DNA of 25,388 nucleotides from Gaiellasilicea sp038324115. GTDB lineage: Bacteria > Actinomycetota > Thermoleophilia > Gaiellales > Gaiellaceae. How positions within the stretch are numbered: the first letter of the stretch is position 1; each line of letters starts with the position of its first letter. The stretch is from contig JBBQHQ010000021.1 in the NCBI GenBank assembly GCA_038324115.1, positions 1 to 25,388 on the forward strand, written 5' to 3'. Position numbers and translations under genes: made by a program. The notes beneath the pieces are model-generated. The model ran no database searches. It was not told the origin of the DNA and was given only the letters and a program-made list of their open reading frames with translations. Positions 1 to 6,400 of the stretch are shown one piece after another.

Positions 1-1
1 G

Positions 2-214
2 GGGCTCGAGACCACCGTCGTCGAGGAGCAGCTTCGGCCCGAGCGGGTCAAGGTCGACCGCGAGCGCGCGTGGGCGGCGATCGCGCGGGACAAGAAGACC
101 GAGAACGGCGTCCCCCGGCTCGTCCTGCTCGAGGCGCCCGGCCGGCCGCGGATCGGCGTCGAGCTGCCCGAGGCGGACGTCCGGGCGGCGCTCGACTCGC
201 TGATCGCCGGTTAG
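2..214 (+). CDS. aroB: 3-dehydroquinate synthase, C-terminal end (5' truncated)
   Basis: The reading frame is open from the window edge and ends at TAG 212-214, giving about 70 C-terminal residues. The visible ARDKKTENG followed by a VPRLVLLEAPGRP-type strand matches the C-terminal domain of AroB, where a DKK-x-x-G-x-x-R segment contributes to the active site. AroB makes 3-dehydroquinate from DAHP in the cytoplasm, the second step of the shikimate pathway. The next gene, aroQ, performs the following step, which supports the call. Only the tail is present, so the NAD- and metal-binding parts cannot be checked. Its stop codon overlaps the probable -10 element of aroQ. Confidence 0.8.
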   Translation, partial: GLETTVVEEQLRPERVKVDRERAWAAIARDKKTENGVPRLVLLEAPGRPRIGVELPEADVRAALDSLIAG

Positions 215-217
215 AGT
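212..217 (+). promoter_or_regulatory. Probable leaderless -10 element for aroQ
   Basis: TAGAGT fits the actinobacterial TANNNT -10 consensus and ends 6 nt before the aroQ ATG, so transcription would begin at or next to the start codon. The first three bases are also the aroB stop codon. No Shine-Dalgarno-like purine run lies between aroB and aroQ, which fits a leaderless start. No clear -35 hexamer is seen. Confidence 0.5.
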
Positions 218-223
218 CGGCGC

Positions 224-655
224 ATGCGTATCGCCGTCCTCAACGGGGTCAACCTGGACACCCTCGGCCGCCGCGACCCGGCCATCTACGGCACCGTCAC
301 TCTCGACGAGCTGGAGAGCCGGATCTACGCCTGGTCGAAGGAGCTCGAGTGCACCACCCGCTGCCGGCAGACGAATCACGAGGGAGCCTACGTCGAGTGG
401 TGCCACGACGCTGCCGACTGGGCCGACGGGGTGATTCTCAACCCCGGCGCCTGGGCGCACTACAGCTACGCGATCCGCGACGCGGTCGACGTCCTCACCG
501 TGCCGGTCGTCGAGGTGCACCTCTCGAACGTCAAGGAGCGCGAGGAGTGGCGGCGCCACTCGGTGATCGAGGAACTCGCCGCGAAGACGATCGTCGGCAA
601 GGGGCCCGAGGGCTACCGCGAGGCTCTCGCGTTCCTCGTAGGGCAGGACGGATGA
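224..655 (+). CDS. aroQ: Type II 3-dehydroquinate dehydratase
   Basis: AroQ dehydrates 3-dehydroquinate to 3-dehydroshikimate in the cytoplasm (shikimate pathway). The 143-residue length is normal for this dodecameric family. Family motifs are in order: the N-terminal NGVNLDTLGRRDPAIYG with the catalytic Tyr22, the QTNHEG segment at 49-54, NPGAWAHYSYAIRDA from residue 73 (Asn73, His79), and EVHLSNVKEREEWRRHS from 97 with the proton-donor His99 and Arg106/Arg110. The first motif reads NGVNLD where NGPNLN is usual, a mild change. It directly follows aroB, and its stop overlaps the next gene in an ATGA. The start is chosen because the family begins within a few residues of the NGxNL strand and because a -10 lies 6 nt upstream. 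Confidence 0.96.
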   Translation: MRIAVLNGVNLDTLGRRDPAIYGTVTLDELESRIYAWSKELECTTRCRQTNHEGAYVEWCHDAADWADGVILNPGAWAHYSYAIRDAVDVLTVPVVEVHLSNVKEREEWRRHSVIEELAAKTIVGKGPEGYREALAFLVGQDG

Positions 656-1692
656 GCCGCCTCGAGCGCCTCGCCGCGCTCCTCGACGAGCCGCTGCTCG
701 TCACGAGCGGCGTCAACGTCCGCTATCTGACCGGGCTCTCGAGCTCGAACGCGGCGCTGCTCGTCGCGCCGGACGGCGAGACGACGCTCTACACAGACTT
801 CCGCTACGCGAAGAAGGCCGCGACGATCGAGGGGGTCTCCTTCGAGCAGACCGCGCGGGCGATCCTCGGCGAGCTGGCGACCCGGCTCGCCGGCCGTACG
901 ATCTGGATCGAGGGACACGTGCTCACAGTCGCGGGGCTGGAGACGCTCCGGGGCGGCGGGGTGGACGCCCAGCCCAGGCAGGGCCTCGTCGAGCGGCTCC
1001 GCGCCGTCAAGGACCCCGGCGAGATCGCGACGCTGCGCGAGGCGGCCGGGATCTCCGACACCGTGTTCGGCGCGCTCGCCGAGGAGCGGTTCACCGGCCG
1101 GACGGAGACCGAGCTCGCCTGGCGGGTGCGCGAGCTCTTCCACGAGCACGGCGCCTCCGAGCTCTCGTTCGACACGATGGTCGCGGCCGGCGACAACGGC
1201 GCCAGCCCGCACTCCGACAACCGCGACGTGGCGATCGAGCCGAACACGCTCGTGATCGTGGACACCGGCTGCCGCGTCGACGGCTACGCCTCGGACTGCA
1301 CCCGCACCTTCGCCACCGGCGACCTGCCGGACGAGCTCGCCCGCGCCTACGAGGTCTGCCTCGAGGCGCAGCTCGCGGCGCTCGCCGTCTACGGCCCGGG
1401 GGTGACCGGCCGGGACGCCGACGCCGCCGCGCGCTCCGTGATCGCGGCAGCCGGCTGGGGCGAGGAGTTCGGGCACGGGCTCGGCCACGGGATCGGGCTC
1501 GAGGTGCACGAGGCGCCGACCGCGCGCCCGGAGTCGACGGACACGCTCGAGGCCGGGAACGTGCTCAGCAACGAGCCCGGGATCTATCTTCCGGGGCGGG
1601 CGGGAGTCCGGATCGAGGACATGGTTCTGATCACCGACGACGGCAGCGAACGGCTCACGCAGGCGGGCAAGGAGCTCGTCACGGTCAGCTAA
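652..1692 (+). CDS. pepP: M24 family Xaa-Pro aminopeptidase
   Basis: This is a 346-residue M24 (pita-bread fold) metallopeptidase, expected to remove N-terminal residues preceding proline in the cytoplasm. An N-terminal creatinase-like domain (about 1-115) includes VTSGVNVRYLTGLSSSNAALLV. The catalytic domain follows with the five expected metal ligands: Asp204 (VIVDTG), Asp215 (SDCTRTF), His279 (GHGIGL), Glu308 (NEPGIY) and Glu322 (RIEDM). The ATG is part of an ATGA overlap with aroQ. The open frame extends upstream through aroQ and aroB, but that part is out of phase with those genes and unlike the family, so this start is preferred. The order aroQ-pepP/pepQ-efp is common in Actinobacteria and Firmicutes. 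PepQ-type prolidase specificity cannot be excluded. Confidence 0.94.
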   Translation: MSRLERLAALLDEPLLVTSGVNVRYLTGLSSSNAALLVAPDGETTLYTDFRYAKKAATIEGVSFEQTARAILGELATRLAGRTIWIEGHVLTVAGLETLRGGGVDAQPRQGLVERLRAVKDPGEIATLREAAGISDTVFGALAEERFTGRTETELAWRVRELFHEHGASELSFDTMVAAGDNGASPHSDNRDVAIEPNTLVIVDTGCRVDGYASDCTRTFATGDLPDELARAYEVCLEAQLAALAVYGPGVTGRDADAAARSVIAAAGWGEEFGHGLGHGIGLEVHEAPTARPESTDTLEAGNVLSNEPGIYLPGRAGVRIEDMVLITDDGSERLTQAGKELVTVS

Positions 1693-1695
1693 GCT
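1690..1695 (+). promoter_or_regulatory. Probable -10 element for efp
   Basis: TAAGCT matches TANNNT and starts exactly on the pepP stop codon TAA. It ends 11 nt before the efp ATG, which would give a very short leader of about 4-5 nt. No purine-rich ribosome site precedes efp. Efp could also be co-transcribed from upstream. Confidence 0.35.
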
Positions 1696-1706
1696 GGCCC
1701 GCTGCC

Positions 1707-2273
1707 ATGGCCGACGTCGTCTCAACCAACGAGTTCAAGAACGGCATGCACATCGATATCGACGGGTCGGTGTGGCGCGTCGTCGAGTTCCAGCACGTCA
1801 AGCCCGGCAAGGGTGGCGCGTTCGTGCGGACGAAGCTGAAGTCGATCGACTCGGGCTCGGTCGTGGACAAGACGTTCCGGGCGGGGGAGAAGTTCCCGCG
1901 GATCTTCACCGAGGTCAAGAACATGCAGTACCTCTACGACTCGGGGGACGAGGTCGTCTTCATGGACGAGGAGACCTTCGAGCAACTCTCGCTCTCGCAT
2001 GCGTCGCTCGAGGCCGAGCTGCCCTACATGCAGCCCTCGAGCTCGATGCAGCTGCTCTTCGTCGGCGGTGTCCCGAGTGGCGTCCAGCTCCCGGCCTCGA
2101 TCGAGCTGGCAGTCACGGACACGGAGCCCGGTGTCAAGGGGGACACAGTCTCGAACGTGACGAAGCCCGCGACCGTGGAGACCGGCGCGGTCGTCCAGGT
2201 GCCGCTCTTCGTCAACGTGGGCGACCGGATCAAGGTCGACCCCAAGGAAGCCCGGTACATCTCGCGCGCGTGA
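1707..2273 (+). CDS. efp: Elongation factor P
   Basis: EF-P enters the ribosomal E site and relieves stalling at polyproline stretches. The 188-residue length is standard, with an N-terminal KOW-like domain followed by two OB domains. The tip loop that reaches the peptidyl-transferase centre reads HVKPGKGGAFVRTK, with Lys35 at the tip. The PGKG loop resembles the actinobacterial type reported to work without lysylation, and no epmA/epmB modification genes are in the window. The C-terminal domain carries the family pattern VPLFVNVGDRIKVDPKEARYISRA. The start is supported by alignment with the usual M-x(4-7)-F/L-KNG N-terminus. The gene lies 14 bp after pepP and is followed by a 63 bp gap holding the acc promoter. 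Confidence 0.97.
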   Translation: MADVVSTNEFKNGMHIDIDGSVWRVVEFQHVKPGKGGAFVRTKLKSIDSGSVVDKTFRAGEKFPRIFTEVKNMQYLYDSGDEVVFMDEETFEQLSLSHASLEAELPYMQPSSSMQLLFVGGVPSGVQLPASIELAVTDTEPGVKGDTVSNVTKPATVETGAVVQVPLFVNVGDRIKVDPKEARYISRA

Positions 2274-2281
2274 CGCGGAGC

Positions 2282-2300
2282 TTGCGTTTCCGAAACACAA
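2282..2300. promoter_or_regulatory. 19-bp palindrome upstream of the acc operon (candidate operator)
   Basis: TTGCGTTTCCGAAACACAA is an imperfect inverted repeat: arms TTGcGTTTC and GAAACaCAA around a central C, with one mismatched pair. It is AT-richer than its surroundings. Its centre lies about 46 bp before the inferred transcription start of the acc operon, a typical activator-site position. The arms match the first palindrome after mutM (TTGTGTT-N5-AACACAA) at 13 of 14 positions. No binding protein is known from the sequence alone. Confidence 0.4.
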
Positions 2301-2323
2301 AGTTCTCCCGCGCCCGCACTCGG

Positions 2324-2329
2324 TAGGCT
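2324..2329 (+). promoter_or_regulatory. Probable leaderless -10 element of the acc-nusB operon
   Basis: TAGGCT matches TANNNT and ends 7 nt before the GTG at 2337, giving a leaderless or nearly leaderless mRNA. The preceding 30 bp show no convincing TTGACA-like -35. The candidate operator at 2282-2300 lies just upstream. Confidence 0.5.
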
Positions 2330-2336
2330 CCCCCGC

Positions 2337-4136
2337 GTGACGCGCCTCGTCGACACGACCATCCGCCTGCTCTCGCAGGAGCCGCTCGCGGGCCGGATGC
2401 CGACTGCCGACGTGCTCGAGCTGGCCGAGGTGCTCGACGGCGCCGGGTTCGCCTGCCTCGAGGTCTCGGGCGGCGGCGTCTTCGACCACGCGGTCCGGCG
2501 AGGCCTCGAGAGCCCCTGGGACCGGATCCGGGCGCTGAAGGCGCGCACGTCGACGCCGCTCGGGCTCGCGCTCCGCGGCCGCTTCCTCGTCGGCACCCGC
2601 CCCGTCGGCGCGGACTTCGTCCGCCGCTTCGTCTCCTCGGCCGCCGAGAACGGGATCGACGTCTTCCGGCTCCACGACCCGCTCAACGACGTCTCCAACC
2701 TGCGCGAGGCCGGTGAGGCGATCGTCGGCGCCTCGAAGGAGTTCCACGCCGGACTCGTCTACAGCCCGGGCCAGGCCGACGTGATGGACACGCTCGTCGA
2801 GCAGGCGAAGCGACTGAGCGACCTCGGCGCCTCCCGCGCGCTGATCCACGACCCCACGGGCGGGCTCGAGCCGCACCAGGCCGGCGAGCTCGTCGGCCGG
2901 ATCCGCGAGGCGTCCGGGCTGCCCGTCGGCTTCTACAGCCAGGGCGCGGCGGGCACGGGACTCGCGGACGCGCTCGAGGCGGCCCGCGCCGGCGCCGACC
3001 TGATCGCCGCCGCGGTCTATCCGATCGCCCTCTCGCTCTACCGCGTCTCGGGCGAGTCGCTCGCCTCGGCCCTCGCGGGGATGGGGATGGACACGGGGGT
3101 CGACGTGGACAAGCTCTGGGACGCCTCCGACCTCGTCGACGAGCACATCGGCGACGAGCCGATCGCGCCGCTCGCGCCCCGGCTCGCCGTGCGCGCCGCG
3201 GAGTACGACCTGCCGGCGGGGCTCGTGGCCGCGCTGGACACCCAGTTGCGCGCGCACGCCGCGGGCGACCGGCTGCTCGAGGTGCTGGACGAGCTCGCCA
3301 AGATCCGCGCCGAGGCCGGCTGGCCGCCGCTCGCCGCCCCGATCGGCCAGATCCTGGCCTCGCAAGCCCTGATCCACGTTCTCGCCGCCCGCCGCTACGG
3401 CACGGTCGTGGACGAGTTCCGCTCGCTCGTCCAGGGCGGCTACGGCGCCACGCCGAGCCCGGTCGACGCCACCGTCGCCCGCGCCGTCACCCTGCTCTCG
3501 GACGGCGTCCCGCTCGAGGAGGACCCGCCCACGGCGGAGGACGTCCGCGCCGAGGCCGAGGGGCTCGCGGCGAGCGAGGAGGAGCTCGTCCTGATCGCCC
3601 TCTTCGGCGAGGAGGCCGAGGCGCTGCTCATGTCGATCCGCTCGCGGCACACCCGCGACGACGGGCTGGGCTCCGGGGTCGAGGAGACCCGCGCCGAGCG
3701 GATCCGCGAGATCGTCCGGATCGTCCAGGAGAGCGGCGTCGCCGAGGTCGAGATCGAGGACGACGGGATGCGCGTCTCCGTGCGCCGCGCCGGTGAGCCG
3801 GCCGCGGTCCAGCTGACCGCACCGCTCGCCGAGTACGAGCCGGCCGACCTGCCCGTCGTCTCGGCGCCGCCCGTGTCCGCCTCGCGCATCGAGTCGCCGA
3901 TGGTCGGCGTCTTCTACCGGGCCCCCGAGCCGGGCGCCGCCTCCTTCGTCGAGGTCGGCGACGTCGTCTCGCCGGGCCAGACGCTCTGCCTGCTCGAGGC
4001 GATGAAGCTCTTCAACGAGTTCAAGGCCGAGAACCCGGGCCGGATCACCGCGATCCACGTCGAGAACGGCCAGCCGGTCGAGTTCGGCCAGCTCCTCTTC
4101 GAGCTCGAGCCGATCGTCCCGCCGCCGGCCTTCTGA
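2337..4136 (+). CDS. Degenerate carboxyltransferase domain fused to biotin carboxyl carrier protein
   Basis: This 599-residue protein has two parts. Residues 1 to about 430 resemble the carboxyltransferase barrel and PYC_OADA region of pyruvate carboxylase/oxaloacetate decarboxylase (DTTIR at 6-10, AGFACLEVSGGGVFD, NGIDVFRLHDPLND). Residues from about 450 resemble AccB: an IREIVRIVQESGVAEVEIEDDG start, an acidic/proline linker, and a biotinyl domain (about 521-596) with LLEAMKLFNEF and biotin-accepting Lys557. In the first part the catalytic positions are replaced: Leu11 for the metal-binding Asp of RDAHQS, His171 for the carbamylated Lys of IKDMAG, Tyr200 and Gln202 for the two His of HTHDT, and Ala298 for the Thr of PGGQYTN. 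It therefore probably cannot transfer carboxyl groups, and is more likely structural or regulatory. It overlaps accC by 1 bp (TGATG), so it is the likely biotin carrier for acetyl-CoA carboxylase. The GTG start is supported by the upstream -10 and by DTT(L/I)R normally lying at the N-terminus. Confidence 0.9.
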   Translation: MTRLVDTTIRLLSQEPLAGRMPTADVLELAEVLDGAGFACLEVSGGGVFDHAVRRGLESPWDRIRALKARTSTPLGLALRGRFLVGTRPVGADFVRRFVSSAAENGIDVFRLHDPLNDVSNLREAGEAIVGASKEFHAGLVYSPGQADVMDTLVEQAKRLSDLGASRALIHDPTGGLEPHQAGELVGRIREASGLPVGFYSQGAAGTGLADALEAARAGADLIAAAVYPIALSLYRVSGESLASALAGMGMDTGVDVDKLWDASDLVDEHIGDEPIAPLAPRLAVRAAEYDLPAGLVAALDTQLRAHAAGDRLLEVLDELAKIRAEAGWPPLAAPIGQILASQALIHVLAARRYGTVVDEFRSLVQGGYGATPSPVDATVARAVTLLSDGVPLEEDPPTAEDVRAEAEGLAASEEELVLIALFGEEAEALLMSIRSRHTRDDGLGSGVEETRAERIREIVRIVQESGVAEVEIEDDGMRVSVRRAGEPAAVQLTAPLAEYEPADLPVVSAPPVSASRIESPMVGVFYRAPEPGAASFVEVGDVVSPGQTLCLLEAMKLFNEFKAENPGRITAIHVENGQPVEFGQLLFELEPIVPPPAF

Positions 4137-5494
4137 TGTTCTCCCGCGTTCTGGTGGCGAACCGCGGCGAGATCGCCGTGCGCGTGATCCGCGCGATCCA
4201 CGAGCTCGGCGCGGAGGCGGTCGCCGTCTACTCGACCGCCGACGCCGACTCGCTCCACGTCCGGCTCGCGGACCGAGCGGTCAAGATCGGCCCACCAGCC
4301 GCGAACCTGAGCTACCTGAGCATTCCCGCCGTGATCGCCGCGGCCGAGACGACCGGCTGCGAGGCGATCCATCCCGGCTACGGCTTCCTCTCCGAGAACC
4401 CTGACTTCGTTCGTGCCTGCGCCGACAACGACCTCGTCTTCGTCGGCCCCACCGCGGACGTGATGGAGCGGATGGGCGACAAGGCGCGCGCCAAGGAGGA
4501 GATGCGCGCCGCCGGCGTGCCGCTCGTCCCCGGCACGGAGGGCGCCGCCACGCTGGAGGAGGCCAAGGCCGCAGCCGCCGAGCTCGGGTTCCCAGTGCTC
4601 CTGAAGGCGACGGCGGGCGGCGGGGGCAAGGGGATGCGGCTCGTGCACGCGGCGGACGAGCTCGAGGCCGCCTACTCGACCGCCCGCGTCGAGGCGGAGG
4701 CCGCGTTCAACGAGGGCTCGCTCTACGTCGAGAAGGCGATCTCGCCCGCCCGGCACGTCGAGATCCAGGTGCTCTGCGACAGCCAGGGCGGCGTGCTCAC
4801 GCTCGGCGAGCGCGAGTGCTCCGTCCAGCGCCGGCACCAGAAGCTGATTGAGGAGTCGCCCTCGCCGGCGCTCGATGCGGCGCGCCGCGAGGAGATGGAG
4901 GACGCAGCCGAGCGCGCCTGCCGCGCGATCGGCTACGAGAACGCCGGCACCTTCGAGTTCCTGCTCGGCGCCGACGGCGACTTCCACTTCATCGAGCTGA
5001 ACGCGCGGCTCCAGGTCGAGCACCCGGTCACTGAGCTCGTGACGGGGATCGACGTCGTCCGCGAGCAGCTCCGCATCGCTGCCGGCGGGCCGCTCTCGAT
5101 GACGGGACGGGCGCCGAGGCGCGGGCATGCGATCGAGATCCGCCTGAACGCCGAGGACCCCTCGCACGACTTCCGGCCCGCCCCGGGGAAGATCACCCGC
5201 TTCCGGCCGCCGCTCGGCCCCGGCGTCCGGATCGACACCTTCCTCGAGGAGGGCGCCACGATCTCGCCCTACTACGACTCCCTGATCGCGAAGCTCGTCG
5301 TCTGGGCGGAGGACCGCGACACCGCGGTCGCGCGCGCGATCCGCACGCTCGAGGAGCTCGAGCTCGACGGGATCCCGACGACGCGGGGGCTCGCGATCGA
5401 CATCCTCCGCTCCGGCCCCTTCGCGAGCGGCGAGTACTCGACGAGCTTCCTCGCCGAGTCCGAGGCCGAGCTGCCTTCGCTGGCGCCGGCGTGA
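4136..5494 (+). CDS. accC: Acetyl-CoA carboxylase biotin carboxylase subunit
   Basis: AccC uses ATP and bicarbonate to carboxylate the biotin on the carrier protein, the first half of acetyl-CoA carboxylase in fatty acid synthesis. The 452-residue length is that of a free bacterial subunit. It begins with the typical RVLVANRGEIAVRVIRAI, then HPGYGFLSEN, the glycine-rich ATP-grasp loop KATAGGGGKGMR, GERECSVQRRHQKLIEESP, the catalytic segment ELNARLQVEHPVTE, and the C-terminal YYDSLIAKLVVW. The residue before the catalytic Arg is Ala rather than Thr or Pro, which should be tolerated. It is coupled to the upstream carrier fusion by TGATG and to the downstream Asp23 gene by GTGA. No accA/accD carboxyltransferase genes occur here. 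A propionyl- or pyruvate-type biotin carboxylase is possible but less likely in this order. Confidence 0.96.
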   Translation: MFSRVLVANRGEIAVRVIRAIHELGAEAVAVYSTADADSLHVRLADRAVKIGPPAANLSYLSIPAVIAAAETTGCEAIHPGYGFLSENPDFVRACADNDLVFVGPTADVMERMGDKARAKEEMRAAGVPLVPGTEGAATLEEAKAAAAELGFPVLLKATAGGGGKGMRLVHAADELEAAYSTARVEAEAAFNEGSLYVEKAISPARHVEIQVLCDSQGGVLTLGERECSVQRRHQKLIEESPSPALDAARREEMEDAAERACRAIGYENAGTFEFLLGADGDFHFIELNARLQVEHPVTELVTGIDVVREQLRIAAGGPLSMTGRAPRRGHAIEIRLNAEDPSHDFRPAPGKITRFRPPLGPGVRIDTFLEEGATISPYYDSLIAKLVVWAEDRDTAVARAIRTLEELELDGIPTTRGLAIDILRSGPFASGEYSTSFLAESEAELPSLAPA

Positions 5495-5802
5495 CGCAGC
5501 AGGGCCACACGATCCCCGGCGCCCATGGCGCGATCCGGATCGAGGGCGACGCCCTCGCCTCGCTCGTGACGACGGCCGCCGAGCTCGTCGACGGAGCCCG
5601 CGTCCGCCGACCGCGGCGCGACGTCGACGTCGTCGTCTCCGGCGGCCGTGCCCGCGTGGAGCTGGAGATCACGGCCCGCTACGGGGCTGTGCTCCCTGTG
5701 CTCGGGGCCCGAATCCAGGAGAGCGTCGCCGAGGCGCTCCGGGTGTCGGCGGGGCTCGAGGTCGCCGCCGTCGACCTGTTGATCGAGGAGCTCGACCGAT
5801 GA
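5491..5802 (+). CDS. Asp23/Gls24 family envelope stress-type protein
   Basis: This 103-residue protein has the Asp23/Gls24 pattern: an N-terminal stretch (GAIRIEGDALASLVTTAAELVDGARV), then two beta strands (VDVVVSGGRARVELEITARYGAVLPVLGARIQESVAEAL) and a final helix-strand ending VDLLIEELDR. Family members in Gram-positives are linked to cell-envelope stress and membrane-anchored complexes, although the biochemical role is unsettled. In Bacillus the equivalent gene (yqhY) also sits between accC and nusB and has been connected to acetyl-CoA carboxylase activity, so the conserved position is informative. GTG overlaps the accC stop in GTGA, and its end overlaps nusB in ATGA, so translation is probably coupled. 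No membrane segment is visible. Confidence 0.85.
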   Translation: MTQQGHTIPGAHGAIRIEGDALASLVTTAAELVDGARVRRPRRDVDVVVSGGRARVELEITARYGAVLPVLGARIQESVAEALRVSAGLEVAAVDLLIEELDR

Positions 5803-6191
5803 GCACCGCCGTCGGCAGGCGCCAGGCCCGGCGCACCGCGCTCTTCCTGCTCTACCAGTGGGATCTGACCGGGCAGCCGCTCGCGGCGCTCTACGAGGGC
5901 ACCCCTGACGACTTCGCGCGCGGGCTGGCGGACGACGTCTCCGCGAAGGCGGAGGCGCTCGACCTCCGGATCACGGCCGCAGCGGAGGGCTGGACCGCGG
6001 ACCGGCTCGGTATGGTCGAGCGGAACATCCTGCGGATCGGCGTCCATGAGCTCGAGACGGCGTCGGTGCCGCGTGAGGTGGCGATCAACGAGGCGGTCGT
6101 GCTCGCGAAGCGCTATGCCTCCGAGGAGGCGGCCAGGCTCGTCAACGGGATCCTGGCGCGCGTGGCGAGAGACAACGAGGAGGCATCGTGA
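5799..6191 (+). CDS. nusB: Transcription antitermination factor NusB
   Basis: NusB binds boxA RNA together with NusE (ribosomal protein S10) and promotes antitermination in rRNA operons. The 130-residue all-helical protein shows the family signatures: an N-terminal RRQARRTALFLLYQWDLTG with the arginine-rich RNA-contact region, then RLGMVERNILRIGVHELETASVPREVAINEAVVLAKRYASEEAARLVNGILARVARD. Length is normal. It is coupled on both sides by 4-bp overlaps (ATGA with the Asp23 gene, GTGA with the small gene that follows). The efp-accBC-asp23-nusB order is the Firmicutes one, not the simple efp-nusB order of Mycobacterium. Confidence 0.96.
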   Translation: MSTAVGRRQARRTALFLLYQWDLTGQPLAALYEGTPDDFARGLADDVSAKAEALDLRITAAAEGWTADRLGMVERNILRIGVHELETASVPREVAINEAVVLAKRYASEEAARLVNGILARVARDNEEAS

Positions 6192-6400
6192 GCGGAGGCG
6201 AGACGGAGGAGGCACTCGGCAAGGCCGAGGAGCTGCTGGAGCGGCTGAAGGCGACCCGCGAGGAGCTGGAGCGCCTCGCTGCCGCCGAGGATGCCGAGAG
6301 CGCGGTCGACGTCCTCGCCGAGCTCGCGGAGCTGGCCAAGGAGGTCGAGACGGAGCTCTCGAAGGCCCGCTCCCGTGCGGACGCGCCCCCGTCTGCGTGA
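6188..6400 (+). CDS. Small helical protein in the xseB position
   Basis: This is a 70-residue, highly charged protein made almost entirely of predicted helix (EEALGKAEELLERLKATREELERL, then VLAELAELAKEVETELSKARS), suggesting a helical hairpin or coiled coil. It lies between nusB and a polyprenyl synthase, exactly where many bacteria encode XseB, the small subunit of exodeoxyribonuclease VII. The first helix (EEALxKxEELLERL) is XseB-like. The usual G-x-L-x-L-E-E-S-L middle motif is not clearly present, and xseA is absent from the window. GTGA coupling to nusB and TGATG coupling to the next gene support it as a real gene. Whether it partners XseA is uncertain. Confidence 0.6.
   Translation: MSGGETEEALGKAEELLERLKATREELERLAAAEDAESAVDVLAELAELAKEVETELSKARSRADAPPSA

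Noticed and set aside
1722..4058. 778-residue open frame on the minus strand
   Set aside because: It lies antisense to efp and the acc fusion, is rich in Arg/Asp/Gly/Leu as expected for a GC-rich shadow frame, and has no recognisable domain. The plus-strand genes have clear family motifs.
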